From Candidatus Lachnoclostridium stercoravium (GTDB taxonomy: Bacteria > Bacillota > Clostridia > Lachnospirales > Lachnospiraceae): 55,931 nt of DNA. This document shows positions 25,598 through 37,609 of the stretch, one piece after another. Numbering within the stretch: position 1 is the stretch's first letter; each line of letters begins with the position of its first letter. The position numbers and the translations under genes were made by a program. The notes under the pieces are model-generated. The model was not told where the DNA came from, ran no database searches, and saw only the letters and a program-made list of their open reading frames with translations. The stretch lies in the NCBI GenBank assembly GCA_019118365.1, contig DWZA01000065.1:1-55931 (forward strand). Reading direction: 5' to 3'.

Positions 25598-25646
25598 TTT
25601 TATGTAGAACCTGGTACCGATGATGGCATATGTAGGAGGGATAGAT

Positions 25647-26099
25647 ATGGCAAAGCATACAGCTTCTGAAGTTGCAAAATGGTTTTTGGCCCATAATAGA
25701 ATTGTAGAGGATGAAGAAGGAGCAGAACATATATCCAATTTGAAATTACAAAAATTATTATATTATGCACAGGGAACTTTTTTAGCAGCGACAGATAAAC
25801 CGCTTTTTGATGATGATATTGTTGCATGGCTCCATGGTCCGGTAGTAGAGTCCGTTTACCATCAGTATAAAAACAACGGTTCTCAGGGCATTCCTTTTGA
25901 CGATGATTTTGATTTTTCCAAGTTTTCAGATAATGAGAACGAACTTCTTACAGAAGTTTATGATGCGTTTGGCCAGTATTCCGCTTGGAAATTAAGAAAT
26001 ATGACGCACCAGGAAACGCCTTGGAAGGATACAGAGCAAAATTCGGTTATACCAAAAGAAAAAATAAAGGATTATTTTAAAAAGGAGTATGTGGAGTAG
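25647..26099 (+). CDS. Panacea-domain (DUF4065/SocA-like) protein, candidate antitoxin
   Basis: A 150-residue protein of the Panacea (formerly DUF4065) domain family. Visible: ASEVAKWFLAHNRI, ISNLKLQKLLYYAQGTFLA (the family core), LFDDDIVAWLHGPVVESVYHQYKNNG, and a C-terminal SAWKLRNMTHQETPWKDT. Panacea proteins act as antitoxins to many unrelated toxins encoded next to them. The ATG at 25647 has GGAGGG upstream; an earlier ATG (25620) lacks a good site. The gene is AT-rich compared with its neighbours and is coupled to the next gene by a 1-nt overlap, as in toxin-antitoxin pairs. Confidence 0.85.
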   Translation: MAKHTASEVAKWFLAHNRIVEDEEGAEHISNLKLQKLLYYAQGTFLAATDKPLFDDDIVAWLHGPVVESVYHQYKNNGSQGIPFDDDFDFSKFSDNENELLTEVYDAFGQYSAWKLRNMTHQETPWKDTEQNSVIPKEKIKDYFKKEYVE

Positions 26100-26563
26100 T
26101 GGGACAAAAAATCAAATTAAAAGAAAATAAAACAAAAATAAAGAAACCCTCACAAAACGAAAGTCGTGGATGTATTTCAGAACAATATCCATGGTTTTCA
26201 TTCCGTTATATGACACAAAACAGCAATTACTCCTTAAAATTTCTTGATTCACTGGATTGCAGTTATCGCGAAAAAACGTTGAAAGGATTATATATGCGGC
26301 TTGAGGAATTATCAAAGCAGCCGTGGATATATTGGCAGGAAAAGCGGAAAAGTACTGGAACGGAAACAATAAACATTGACCAATTAAATTTTTCTGCAAA
26401 TGCTGACGCAAACTTTACGAAAGATATGAAGGCTTATGTATTCCGTTTTGATACATATCAGGGAAATAATAGTGGGAGGATCATTGGAGTCAAACTTTCT
26501 CCATGTGCAGTTTTACATATCATAGGTTACGATTTTGATTTTTCAGCATATAGCCATGGCTGA
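26099..26563 (+). CDS. unknown protein paired with the Panacea gene, candidate toxin
   Basis: A 154-residue protein starting at a GTG that shares one base with the preceding stop (TAGTG), with AAAGGAG a little upstream. The N-terminus is basic and disordered-looking. The central part has LKFLDSLDCSYREKTLKGLYMRLEELSKQPWIYW, and the C-terminus has YVFRFDTYQGNNSGRIIGVKLSPCAVLHIIGYDFDFSAYSHG, a beta-rich pattern seen in toxins of small nucleic-acid-acting families (a strand, a short turn, then D-x-D-x-S-x-Y). I do not recognise a named family. Its position after a Panacea gene supports a toxin role; this is inference. Confidence 0.65.
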   Translation: MGQKIKLKENKTKIKKPSQNESRGCISEQYPWFSFRYMTQNSNYSLKFLDSLDCSYREKTLKGLYMRLEELSKQPWIYWQEKRKSTGTETINIDQLNFSANADANFTKDMKAYVFRFDTYQGNNSGRIIGVKLSPCAVLHIIGYDFDFSAYSHG

Positions 26564-26607
26564 TCGTTAATGGTTTTAAATAACGCAATAAAAAGACTGC
26601 TTTTCCC

Positions 26608-26636
26608 TTGACAATTATGAGATCCCTGTTTAAAAT
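26608..26636 (+). promoter_or_regulatory. promoter of the pheST T-box transcript
   Basis: Consensus TTGACA (26608-26613), 17 nt, TAAAAT (26631-26636). Transcription should start near 26643, at the beginning of the T-box leader. Confidence 0.8.
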
Positions 26637-26642
26637 GTAGCT

Positions 26643-26921
26643 TAGATTAAAAATCAAAGGCGTTGAAGGCGTTAAGTAGCAGACCATTTTCTTACAGAGA
26701 GGGAGAGCCGCCGGCTGTAAGCTTTCCCAAGTTCAGATGGCCCCGCGAAGTTCCCGCTGGAGCCGCATGGCTGAAAGAGGTATCCTGTTTTTGCAGGAGA
26801 GAAAGTAAGCTGTGACGCGCGCTGGGCGTTATGCAGCAGAGTGCCTGTCTTTATAAGGACAGGAATTAGGGTGGTACCGCGATCAGACCTCGTCCCTTCG
26901 AAAGAAGGAACGAGGTTTTTT
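26643..26921 (+). promoter_or_regulatory. T-box leader of pheST
   Basis: A tRNA-sensing leader of about 280 nt. It contains the almost invariant T-box AGGGTGGTACCGCG at 26868-26881, which pairs with the uncharged tRNA acceptor end in the antiterminator. A stem I region lies near 26690-26775 with the AGAGAGGGAGA text typical of its base. A TTC codon at 26751-26753, before a CTGGAGC motif, is the best candidate for the Phe specifier; another TTC is at 26732-26734. A terminator closes the leader. Uncharged tRNA-Phe should allow read-through into pheS. Confidence 0.93.
26887..26921 (+). terminator. T-box regulated terminator
   Basis: ACCTCGT...ACGAGGT with inner CCTTC/GAAGG (26887-26916), followed by a T run to 26921. 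It competes with the antiterminator formed by the T-box sequence just upstream. Confidence 0.92.
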
Positions 26922-26945
26922 ATTTCAATCAAAAAGGAGAATATT

Positions 26946-27965
26946 ATGAAAGAGCAATTAGAGAAGATCAAAGAAGAAGCTTTAAAGCAGATCGAAGCTT
27001 CGGATGCCCTGGAAAAGTTAAATGAGATTCGCGTCGCTTATCTTGGTAAAAAGGGACAGCTGACCAGCGTATTAAAGGGAATGAAGGACGTAGCTCCGGA
27101 GGACAGGCCGAAGGTAGGCCAGATGGTAAATGAGGCCAGGGAGCTGATCGAGGCAAAGCTGGAGGAGACGAAAACAGCCCTTGCGAAGAAGGCCAGAGAA
27201 GAGCAGATGAAAAAGGAAGTGATCGACGTTACCCTTCCGGCGAAAAAGAACAGGATCGGCCACAGCCATCCCAATACCGTAGCCCTGGAAGAGGTGGAGA
27301 GGATCTTCATCGGCATGGGATACGAGGTCGTAGAGGGACCGGAAGTAGAGTATGACGAGTACAACTTTGAAAAGCTGAACATCCCTGCTAATCATCCGGC
27401 TAAGGACGAGCAGGATACATTTTATATCAATAAGGAGATCCTGCTCAGGACACAGACTTCCTCCTGCCAGGCAAGAGAGATGGAAAAAGGCAAGCTGCCG
27501 ATCCGCATGATCTCCCCAGGAAGAGTATTCCGTTCTGACGAGGTGGACGCGACTCATTCTCCGTCTTTCCATCAGATCGAAGGCCTTGTGATCGACAAGA
27601 ATATCACTTTCGCAGACTTAAAGGGAACGCTGGCTGAGTTCTCCAGAGAGCTGTTCGGGCCGGAGACAAAGGTAAAATTCCGTCCCCATCATTTCCCGTT
27701 TACAGAACCCAGCGCGGAAGTGGATGTAAGCTGCTTTAAGTGTGGCGGCAAGGGCTGCCGGTTCTGCAAGGGATCCGGCTGGATCGAGATCTTAGGCTGC
27801 GGCATGGTACACCCGCACGTTCTGGAAATGTGCGGTATTGACCCGAATGAATACACAGGATTCGCTTTTGGCGTGGGCCTGGAACGTATCGCCCTTTTGA
27901 AGTACGAGATCGACGACATGCGCCTGCTTTATGAGAATGATATCCGTTTCTTAAAGCAGTTCTAA
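26946..27965 (+). CDS. pheS: phenylalanyl-tRNA synthetase alpha subunit
   Basis: PheS, 339 residues, catalytic subunit of the (alpha-beta)2 synthetase that charges tRNA-Phe. N-terminal coiled coil (about 1-95), then class II motif 2 around FRSDEVDATHSPSFHQIEGLVID, the substrate region FPFTEPSAEVDVSCFKCGGKGC, and motif 3 FAFGVGLERIALLKY. The ATG at 26946 is preceded by AAGGAG just after the T-box terminator. pheT follows at 35-nt distance. Confidence 0.97.
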   Translation: MKEQLEKIKEEALKQIEASDALEKLNEIRVAYLGKKGQLTSVLKGMKDVAPEDRPKVGQMVNEARELIEAKLEETKTALAKKAREEQMKKEVIDVTLPAKKNRIGHSHPNTVALEEVERIFIGMGYEVVEGPEVEYDEYNFEKLNIPANHPAKDEQDTFYINKEILLRTQTSSCQAREMEKGKLPIRMISPGRVFRSDEVDATHSPSFHQIEGLVIDKNITFADLKGTLAEFSRELFGPETKVKFRPHHFPFTEPSAEVDVSCFKCGGKGCRFCKGSGWIEILGCGMVHPHVLEMCGIDPNEYTGFAFGVGLERIALLKYEIDDMRLLYENDIRFLKQF

Positions 27966-28000
27966 AATAATCTAGAAAGTTTGAGAGGAGAATCGTTAAT

Positions 28001-30421
28001 ATGAATACAGCATTATCATGGATAAAGGCTTATGTTCCGGATCTGGATGTGACGGATCAGGAATATACAGATGCAATGACCCTGTCAGGCACAAAGGTAG
28101 AGGGATTTGCACGTCTGGATAAGAACCTGGAGAAGATCGTTGTTGGACAGATCAAAAAGATCGAGCGCCACCCGGATGCGGATAAGCTGATCGTCTGCCA
28201 GGTGGATATCGGCGGCGAAATGATCCAGATCGTAACAGGAGCGCCTAATGTAAAAGAAGGGGACAAGGTTCCGGTAGTCTTGGACGGAGGAAAAGTGGCA
28301 GGCGGCCATGACGGCGGCCCGCTTCCGGAAGATGGGATCCAGATCAAAAAAGGGAAATTAAGGGGCGTGGAGTCCTGCGGTATGATGTGTTCCATTGAAG
28401 AGCTGGGCTCTGACCGGAACATGTACCCGGATGCGCCGGAAAGCGGAATTTACATTCTCCCGGAAGATACGGAGATAGGAGCCGATGCAGTTGAAGTCCT
28501 TGGCCTTCACGATACGGTATTTGAATACGAGATCACATCTAACCGTGTAGACTGCTACAGCGTGATCGGCGTGGCAAGAGAAGCTGCGGCTACATTTGGA
28601 AAAGAATTTCATCCTCCGGTAGTGACAGAAACAGGAAACGGAGAAGACATCCACGATTATCTGGAGGTTTCTGTAGAAAATACAGATCTCTGCCCAAGAT
28701 ACTGCGCCCGTATGGTAAAGAATATCAAACTTGCTCCTTCACCGGAGTGGATGCAGAGAAGACTGGCTGCCAGCGGCATCCGTCCGATCAACAATATCGT
28801 AGATATCACCAACTACGTTATGGAGGAGTACGGCCAGCCTATGCACGCCTACGATTACGACCTGATCGCAGGCCATAAGATCGTGGTAAAATGCGCGAAA
28901 GACGGCGATACGTTCCAGACTCTGGACGGGATCGAGAGAAAGCTGGATAAAAACGTGCTCATGATCAACGACGGAGAAAAGGAAGTGGGCATTGCCGGTA
29001 TCATGGGAGGTGAAAACTCCAAGATCACCGACGATGTAAAGACCATGGTATTTGAGGCGGCATGCTTTGACGGAACCAATATCCGCCTTTCCGCAAAGAG
29101 GATCGGACTCAGGACCGATGCTTCAGGAAAATTTGACAAAGGCCTTGATCCGAACAACGCAGAGGCGGCTATCAACCGCGCATGCCAGCTGATCGAAGAG
29201 CTGGGCGCAGGCGAAGTAGTCGGCGGCATGATCGACGTATATCCGGTAAAGAGAGAAGAATCCAGGGTCGCTTTTGATGAGAATAAGATCAATCAGCTTC
29301 TTGGAACTGATATTTCCAAAGAGCAGATGATCCAGTATTTTGAAAAGATCGAGCTTCGCTATGACGAAGAGAAAAATGAGATCGTTGCTCCGACCTTCCG
29401 TCAGGATATCCACTGCCTGGCAGATCTGGCAGAAGAAGTGGCAAGATTCTACGGCTATGCCAATATCCCGACTACGCTTCCGTCTGGAGCGGCTACCACA
29501 GGAAAGCTTTCTGAGAAGCTCAGGATCGAAGAACTGGCAAGGGAAGTGGCTCAGTTCTGCGGTTTCTCACAGAGTATGACATACTCCTTTGAAAGCCCGA
29601 AAGCGTTTGACAAGCTTCTGATCCCACAGGACGATAAGCTGCGCCAGACCGTGACTATCCTCAATCCTCTGGGAGAAGATTTCAGCGTTATGAGAACGCT
29701 TCCGTTAAACGGCCTTCTTACATCCCTGGCAACTAACTACAACCGGAGAAATAAGGACGTCCGCCTGTACGAGCTGGCAACCGTTTATCTTCCGAAAGCT
29801 CTTCCGCTTACAGAACTTCCTGACGAACGGGTTCAGTTCACTATGGGAATGTACGGCTCCGGCGATTTCTTCACAATGAAGGGCGTGGTAGAAGAATTCT
29901 TCGATAAAGCCGGTATGACAGAAAGACCGAAATATGATCCGGACTGCGGCCATCCGTTCCTTCATCCGGGAAGAAAAGCCGATATCATTTACAGCGGCAC
30001 AACCGTAGGTTATATTGGAGAGATCCATCCAGATGTAGCTGATAACTATAAGATCGGCGAAAAGGTCTACGTAGCTGTCCTTGATATGCCGCTGATCGAC
30101 CAGTTCGTTTCCTTCGACAGAAAGTATACGGGACTGGCAAAATATCCGGCAGTTACCCGCGACTTAAGTATGGTAGTTCCAAACGAGATCATGGTAGGAC
30201 AGATCGAGGATATGATCGTTCAGAGAGGCGGAAAGATCCTGGAAAGCTATGAGCTCTTCGATATTTACGAAGGCGCCCAGATCCTGGCCGGCCATAAGTC
30301 CGTAGCTTATTCCATTACCTTCCGGGCAAAAGACCACACTCTGGAGGATAAGGAAGTCAGCGCAGTTATGGAGAAGATCCTCCATGGACTGAGAGGCATG
30401 GGCATCGAGCTGAGAGCATAA
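28001..30421 (+). CDS. pheT: phenylalanyl-tRNA synthetase beta subunit
   Basis: PheT, 806 residues, the full length for the beta subunit. It begins MNTALSWIKAYVPDLDVTDQEYTDAMTLSGTKVEGF, has the tRNA-binding (EMAP-like) domain with PDADKLIVCQVDIG, the B3/B4 editing region, B5 domain with AFDENKINQLLGTDISKEQM, and the C-terminal anticodon-binding fold with KYPAVTRDLSMVVPNEI. AGAGGAG site before ATG. Cotranscribed with pheS under T-box control. Confidence 0.97.
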   Translation: MNTALSWIKAYVPDLDVTDQEYTDAMTLSGTKVEGFARLDKNLEKIVVGQIKKIERHPDADKLIVCQVDIGGEMIQIVTGAPNVKEGDKVPVVLDGGKVAGGHDGGPLPEDGIQIKKGKLRGVESCGMMCSIEELGSDRNMYPDAPESGIYILPEDTEIGADAVEVLGLHDTVFEYEITSNRVDCYSVIGVAREAAATFGKEFHPPVVTETGNGEDIHDYLEVSVENTDLCPRYCARMVKNIKLAPSPEWMQRRLAASGIRPINNIVDITNYVMEEYGQPMHAYDYDLIAGHKIVVKCAKDGDTFQTLDGIERKLDKNVLMINDGEKEVGIAGIMGGENSKITDDVKTMVFEAACFDGTNIRLSAKRIGLRTDASGKFDKGLDPNNAEAAINRACQLIEELGAGEVVGGMIDVYPVKREESRVAFDENKINQLLGTDISKEQMIQYFEKIELRYDEEKNEIVAPTFRQDIHCLADLAEEVARFYGYANIPTTLPSGAATTGKLSEKLRIEELAREVAQFCGFSQSMTYSFESPKAFDKLLIPQDDKLRQTVTILNPLGEDFSVMRTLPLNGLLTSLATNYNRRNKDVRLYELATVYLPKALPLTELPDERVQFTMGMYGSGDFFTMKGVVEEFFDKAGMTERPKYDPDCGHPFLHPGRKADIIYSGTTVGYIGEIHPDVADNYKIGEKVYVAVLDMPLIDQFVSFDRKYTGLAKYPAVTRDLSMVVPNEIMVGQIEDMIVQRGGKILESYELFDIYEGAQILAGHKSVAYSITFRAKDHTLEDKEVSAVMEKILHGLRGMGIELRA

Positions 30422-30491
30422 CAGGAAATGATCTGACAGAGATCAGAAAAGAAATAACCGGCGCAGATCGTTTAAGATCCAACAGAACACC

Positions 30492-30519
30492 AGGCCCCGC
30501 AGCGAAAACTGCGGGGCCT
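30492..30519 (+). terminator. pheST terminator
   Basis: AGGCCCCGCAG (30492-30502), loop CGAAAA, CTGCGGGGCCT (30509-30519), then AACTTTT. A strong 11-bp stem with a modest T tail. Confidence 0.8.
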
Positions 30520-30521
30520 AA

Positions 30522-30771
30522 CTTTTAAAATAACAGTTCAGCCGTGCGCCAGGATATATGTTACTTTTATCTAAAGAGAATTTTATAAAAGCCTTGTCAT
30601 TTTCCGCCGGGTCAGGGTATAATATCGAAAGATATTATACCCGCGCCGGCCCGGAAACGCCGTCAGGCGTTAAAACACCATGCCGGGCCGTGCGCATCCC
30701 CCGGAGGGATCATATCCGAAGGATATGTATAATATCGAAAGATATTGAAAGATACATAAGGAGGAGTGATC
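30522..30771 (+). other. gene-free stretch rich in palindromes and short repeats
   Basis: Contents: a 25-nt match (30536-30560) to the MITE-like element at 49893-49917; a 12-bp hairpin GGGTATAATATC-GAAA-loop (30615-30642); a GC-rich dyad starting GGCCCGG near 30648; CATATCC-GAA-GGATATG near 30711; and a 20-bp direct repeat (30617-30636 and 30727-30746). A possible promoter TTGTCA-18 nt-TATAAT (30594-30623) overlaps the first hairpin. Confidence 0.65.
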
Positions 30772-31438
30772 ATGGAATACCTTTTTGATACAGCGAATCT
30801 GGAAGATATCCGGACATATGGGGCGATCTATCCTTACACAGGGGTGACGACGAACCCGTCGATCATAAAAAAAGAAGGAAAGATCAATTTTTTTGAGCAT
30901 TGCCGCGAGATCAGAAGGATCATCGGCGACGACCGCACGCTTCACATCCAGGTGACGGCCCTTAAGGCGGAAGATATGGTGAAAGAGGCGGATGCGATCT
31001 TAGATAAAATAGACGGAGAGGTTTTCATCAAGGTTCCAGTGACGGAAGAAGGCCTGAAAGCGATCCGTGCGCTGAAAAAGAAGGACATCGGAGTGACGGC
31101 TACGGCTGTCTATACAAAGGCCCAGGGATTTCTGGCCATGGAAGCGGGAGCCGATTACATAGCGGCTTATTTCAACCGGATGGAAAATATGGACATCAAC
31201 GCTTCATCTGTGATCGGAAGTATGGCGCAGATGATCAGAATGTGGGATTATAAAACGCAGATCCTGGCAGCCAGCTTTAAGAATATGGCGCAGGTAAACG
31301 CGGCGTTTGAAGCAGGCGCCCATACGGCCACCGTTCAGCCGGATATCTTAAAGACAGCGGTGAATATGGCGGCCATTGGAAAAGCGGCGGAAGATTTTGC
31401 TAAAGATTGGAGATCCGTATTCGGAGACGTGAAGATCT

Positions 31439-31452
<14 letters not shown>
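30772..31452 (+). CDS. transaldolase family protein (fructose-6-phosphate aldolase type)
   Basis: A 226-residue small transaldolase. MEYLFDTANLEDIRTYGAIYPYTGVTTNPSIIKKEG is the classic N-terminus, the Schiff-base Lys is in EVFIKVPVTEEGLKAI, and GVTATAVYTKAQGFLAMEAGADYIAAYFNRMENM follows. The length matches the TalC/fructose-6-phosphate aldolase group, which interconverts fructose 6-phosphate with dihydroxyacetone and glyceraldehyde 3-phosphate, or acts as true transaldolase; the two cannot be separated here. ATG at 30772 has AGGAGG upstream. The next gene starts inside its 3' end. Confidence 0.88.
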
Positions 31453-34277
<2,825 letters not shown>

Positions 34278-34314
34278 ACGGTTGCAACACTTGCCCCTAA
34301 CCCGCAAAATCTGG

Positions 34315-34343
34315 TTGCTATTCCGAAAAAAGTATGGTATGAT
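34315..34343 (+). promoter_or_regulatory. secG promoter
   Basis: TTGCTA (34315-34320), 17 nt, TATGAT (34338-34343), about 30 nt before the secG ATG. Confidence 0.65.
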
Positions 34344-34374
34344 TGCTTTGTTTAGCTGTAGGAGGTGTAATTTT

Positions 34375-34605
34375 ATGCTGAAAATGCTTTTAACCGTTAT
34401 ATTTGTGCTGCTGGCGATCGTGCTGACAGTGATCGTGCTGATGCAGGAAGGAAAGTCTGCAGGACTTGGATCTGTAGCGGGCATGGCAGATACCTATTGG
34501 GGAAAGAACAAGGGCCGTTCTATGGAAGGCAACCTGGAAAAATTCACAAAGTTTGCGGCCGGCGCATTTTTACTGCTGGCGGTGGTTTTGAACCTGTTAG
34601 GATAA
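34375..34605 (+). CDS. secG: preprotein translocase subunit SecG
   Basis: SecG, 76 residues, an accessory subunit of the SecYEG channel. Two membrane helices (KMLLTVIFVLLAIVLTVIVLM and AAGAFLLLAVVLNLLG) flank a loop with the typical QEGKSAGLGSVAG and DTYWGKNKGRSMEGNLEKFTK. AGGAGG precedes the ATG. secG-rnr-smpB is a well-conserved firmicute gene order. Confidence 0.95.
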   Translation: MLKMLLTVIFVLLAIVLTVIVLMQEGKSAGLGSVAGMADTYWGKNKGRSMEGNLEKFTKFAAGAFLLLAVVLNLLG

Positions 34606-34620
34606 ACACGGCGAAGTAGG

Positions 34621-34648
34621 AAACACTCTTGGCAACAAGAGTGTTTTT
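34621..34648 (+). terminator. intrinsic terminator/attenuator between secG and rnr
   Basis: AAACACTCTTG (34621-34631), loop GCAA, CAAGAGTGTTT (34636-34646), then TT. It would reduce read-through from secG into rnr. Confidence 0.8.
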
Positions 34649-34670
34649 GTCTTATATGAGGAGAATTGAA

Positions 34671-36818
34671 ATGGAACAGGAACTATTTGAACAGAGAAAG
34701 AAGACGATGGAGGCGCTGCTTAAGGATCCTGCTTATGTTCCCATGAAGCTTAAGGAGCTGGCGATCCTTTTAGATATCCCCAAGTCTCAGAGAGACGAGC
34801 TGAGAGAGGTGATGGACGCCCTGGTCGTAGAGGGAAAGGCAGGAGTCTCCAAAAAGGGTAAATACGGCAGGCCGGAGCTGTTTGCCCTTACCGGTATTTT
34901 CTGCGGCCATCCCAAGGGCTTTGGATTTGTGGCCTGCGAAGGGATGGAACAGGACGTCTTTATCCCGGCGGATAAGACGGGCAGCGCCCTCCATGGAGAC
35001 AAGGTGCAGATCGTGATCGAAGAAGAAGCGCCTGGACGCAGGAAAGAGGGCTGCGTGATCAAGGTCCTGGAAAGGGCCAATAAAGAAGTAGTAGGACTTT
35101 ACCAGAAAAATAAAAAATTTGGGTTTGTGATCCCGGATAATGTAAAGATATGCCGGGATATCTTTATCCCTCAGGGAAAGGATATGGGAGCGGTAAACGG
35201 CCACAAGGTGATAGTAAGGATCACTGATTACGGCAGCCAAAAGCGCGGGCCGGAAGGAGTCGTTACGGAGATCATCGGCCATATCAACGATCCGGGCACA
35301 GACATCCTTTCCCTTGTAAAAGCCTACGGGCTGCCGGAGGAATTTCCGCCTGAAGTGATGAAGCAGATACAGAAGATCCCGGATCAGGTGGAAGAAGGGG
35401 AGAAGGCAGGCCGGCTGGATCTGCGTGACCTGCCGACGGTTACCATCGACGGGGAGGACGCCAAGGACTTAGACGACGCAGTTACTCTTTCAAAAGAGAT
35501 CAGGGACGGGCAGGAGCCCTTGTACCATCTGGGCGTTCACATCGCGGATGTAAGCCATTATGTGACAGAAGGAAGTCCTATGGATAAGGAAGCGCTGAAG
35601 CGGAGCACCAGCGTTTACCTGGTAGACCGGGTGATCCCCATGCTGCCCCACAAGCTTTCCAACGGCATCTGCTCCCTGAACGCAGGGGAGGACCGCCTGG
35701 CCTTAAGCTGCCTGATGGATATCGACGGAAAAGGACGGGTGATCGGGCATCGGATCGCGGAAACCCTGATCCACGTAGACCGGAGGATGACTTACACAGC
35801 GGTCAACGCCATTGTTTCCGACAGAGATGAAAAAACCATGGAAGAATACCGGGATTTCGTCGCCATGTTCGATCTTATGAAAGAACTGGCGGATATTCTG
35901 CGGGCGCAGAGAAAGAAGAGGGGATCCATTGACTTCGACTTCCCGGAGAGCAAGATCATCCTGGATGAAAAGGGAAGGCCGATAGATATCCGGCCTTATG
36001 AGCGCAACGCCGCCACAAAGATCATCGAAGATTTCATGCTCGCAGCTAATGAAACAGTCGCCGAGGATTATTTCTGGCAGGAGATCCCGTTTCTCTACCG
36101 GAGCCATGAAAATCCTGACCCGGAAAAGATGAAACGGCTGGGGCTTTTTATCAACAACTTTGGCTATACGCTTAAATCTCATCAGGGTGAGATCCATCCG
36201 AAAGAGCTGCAGGCCCTGCTTACGAAGATCGAGGGGACGCCGGAAGAAGCACTTCTTTCCAGGCTGACCCTGCGCTCTATGAAACAGGCCAGGTATACCA
36301 CAGAAAATAACGGTCATTTCGGCCTGGCTACAAGATACTACACACATTTTACTTCTCCGATCCGCCGCTACCCGGATCTGCAGATCCACAGGATCATCAA
36401 AGAGACAATCCACGGCGGCCTGTCGGACAAGCGGCGCAGACATTACGAAAAGATCCTGCCGGACGTTGCGGTCCAGACCTCTTCTCTGGAGAGACGGGCG
36501 GACGAAGCGGAGAGAGAGACAGACAAGATGAAAAAGTGCGAATACATGGAAAAACGGATCGGCGAGGAATACGAGGGCGTGATCTCTGGAGTTACCGGCT
36601 GGGGCTTCTACGTGGAGCTGCCTAATACCGTAGAAGGCCTTGTCCATGTAAACGAGCTGCGGGACGATTACTATGTATTCGACGAAGAGCGCCTGGAACT
36701 GAAAGGCGAGATGACGAACAGAACATATAAGCTGGGACAGAAGGTGAAGATCCAGGTGGCAGCTGTGGACACCTTTGCCAGGACCATAGATTTCGTTCCA
36801 GTAAGGGAGGTTGGCTGA
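34671..36818 (+). CDS. rnr: ribonuclease R
   Basis: RNase R, 715 residues, a processive 3'-5' exoribonuclease able to unwind structured RNA. N-terminal winged-helix region, two cold-shock domains ([40 protein letters not shown]), the RNB catalytic domain with metal-binding acidic residues in [41 protein letters not shown], and a C-terminal S1 domain ([26 protein letters not shown]). ATG at 34671 has GAGGAG; the earlier frame start has none. smpB follows immediately, in line with the joint role in trans-translation. Confidence 0.96.
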   Translation: MEQELFEQRKKTMEALLKDPAYVPMKLKELAILLDIPKSQRDELREVMDALVVEGKAGVSKKGKYGRPELFALTGIFCGHPKGFGFVACEGMEQDVFIPADKTGSALHGDKVQIVIEEEAPGRRKEGCVIKVLERANKEVVGLYQKNKKFGFVIPDNVKICRDIFIPQGKDMGAVNGHKVIVRITDYGSQKRGPEGVVTEIIGHINDPGTDILSLVKAYGLPEEFPPEVMKQIQKIPDQVEEGEKAGRLDLRDLPTVTIDGEDAKDLDDAVTLSKEIRDGQEPLYHLGVHIADVSHYVTEGSPMDKEALKRSTSVYLVDRVIPMLPHKLSNGICSLNAGEDRLALSCLMDIDGKGRVIGHRIAETLIHVDRRMTYTAVNAIVSDRDEKTMEEYRDFVAMFDLMKELADILRAQRKKRGSIDFDFPESKIILDEKGRPIDIRPYERNAATKIIEDFMLAANETVAEDYFWQEIPFLYRSHENPDPEKMKRLGLFINNFGYTLKSHQGEIHPKELQALLTKIEGTPEEALLSRLTLRSMKQARYTTENNGHFGLATRYYTHFTSPIRRYPDLQIHRIIKETIHGGLSDKRRRHYEKILPDVAVQTSSLERRADEAERETDKMKKCEYMEKRIGEEYEGVISGVTGWGFYVELPNTVEGLVHVNELRDDYYVFDEERLELKGEMTNRTYKLGQKVKIQVAAVDTFARTIDFVPVREVG

Positions 36819-36819
36819 T

Positions 36820-37281
36820 TTGGGAGAGAGCATAAAGCTGGTCGCCAATAACAAAAAGGCGTACCATGATTATTTTATCGATGAAAAATACGAAGCCGGG
36901 ATCGAGCTTTTCGGCACAGAAGTAAAATCCATCCGCATGGGAAAGTGCAGCATCAAAGAATCCTTTATCCGGGTGGAAAACGGGCAGGTCTATATCTATG
37001 GCATGCATATCAGCCCTTACGAAAAGGGAAATATCTTCAATAAAGACCCGCTGCGCGTCCGCCGTCTGCTCATGCATAAAAAGGAGATCATCAAGCTGGA
37101 CAGCAAGATGGCGGAAAAAGGGATGACCCTGGTCCCGCTCCAGGTCTATTTTAAAGGCAGCCTGGTAAAAGTAGAGGTCGGCCTGGCAAGAGGAAAGAAA
37201 CTCTACGATAAGAGACAGGACATCGCGAAGAAAGACCAGAGGAGAGAAGTGGAGCGGGATTATAAGATGAGCCTGCGCTGA
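36820..37281 (+). CDS. smpB: SsrA-binding protein
   Basis: SmpB, 153 residues; binds tmRNA and brings it to stalled ribosomes. Family text: [70 protein letters not shown], and the basic C-terminal tail [32 protein letters not shown] start at 36820 is chosen: AAGGGAGG ends 9 nt before it and the protein then begins [11 protein letters not shown] like its relatives; TTG at 36811 abuts the ribosome site. The tmRNA gene itself is not in the following 300 bases. Confidence 0.94.
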   Translation: MGESIKLVANNKKAYHDYFIDEKYEAGIELFGTEVKSIRMGKCSIKESFIRVENGQVYIYGMHISPYEKGNIFNKDPLRVRRLLMHKKEIIKLDSKMAEKGMTLVPLQVYFKGSLVKVEVGLARGKKLYDKRQDIAKKDQRREVERDYKMSLR

Positions 37282-37370
37282 AAAAGAAGATATATTAAAA
37301 TCAAAAAACAGATCCTGGCCAGATGAACAGACTGGTATATCGGAAAGCGGACAGTTGCTGAAAATTATTA

Positions 37371-37609
37371 GAGGATTATTAAAAAACAGCTGGTATTAGA
37401 CGAAATCTGATTTCCCAGACAAACGATTCGGTAAGATTTCAGCAGTTTTGTGAGTATAGCTTTAGGGCCAAATTCCCTGTTTGAAGCTCCGTAAGGAGCG
37501 AGTTTGGAATTTGGCCCTAAAAACAGGCGACGGAGCAAAACTGCTGAAATCACCGTGTTTGTCTGGAAAATCAGATTTTCTTTTCAGCAGATTTTTTTAA
37601 ATAATCCTC
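37371..37609. repeat. 239-bp long inverted-repeat element (MITE-like or giant hairpin)
   Basis: Ends GAGGATTATT (37371-37380) and AATAATCCTC (37600-37609). Between them further matching blocks follow in order on both arms: AATCTGATTT, CAGACAAAC (37416-37424 / 37557-37565), a 16-bp block (37435-37450 / 37536-37551) and a 16-bp block beginning TTTAGGGCC (37461-37476 / 37506-37521). The centre is GCTCC-GTAA-GGAGC. The arms are mostly complementary with small bulges. The right end supplies the last codons and the stop of the PHP gene. The rest of 37282-37596 has no gene. Confidence 0.8.

Noticed and set aside
37282..37596. tmRNA gene (ssrA) downstream of smpB
   Set aside because: No tRNA-Ala-like ends with GGGG...CCACCA pairing nor a tag reading frame; the space is filled by the long inverted repeat.
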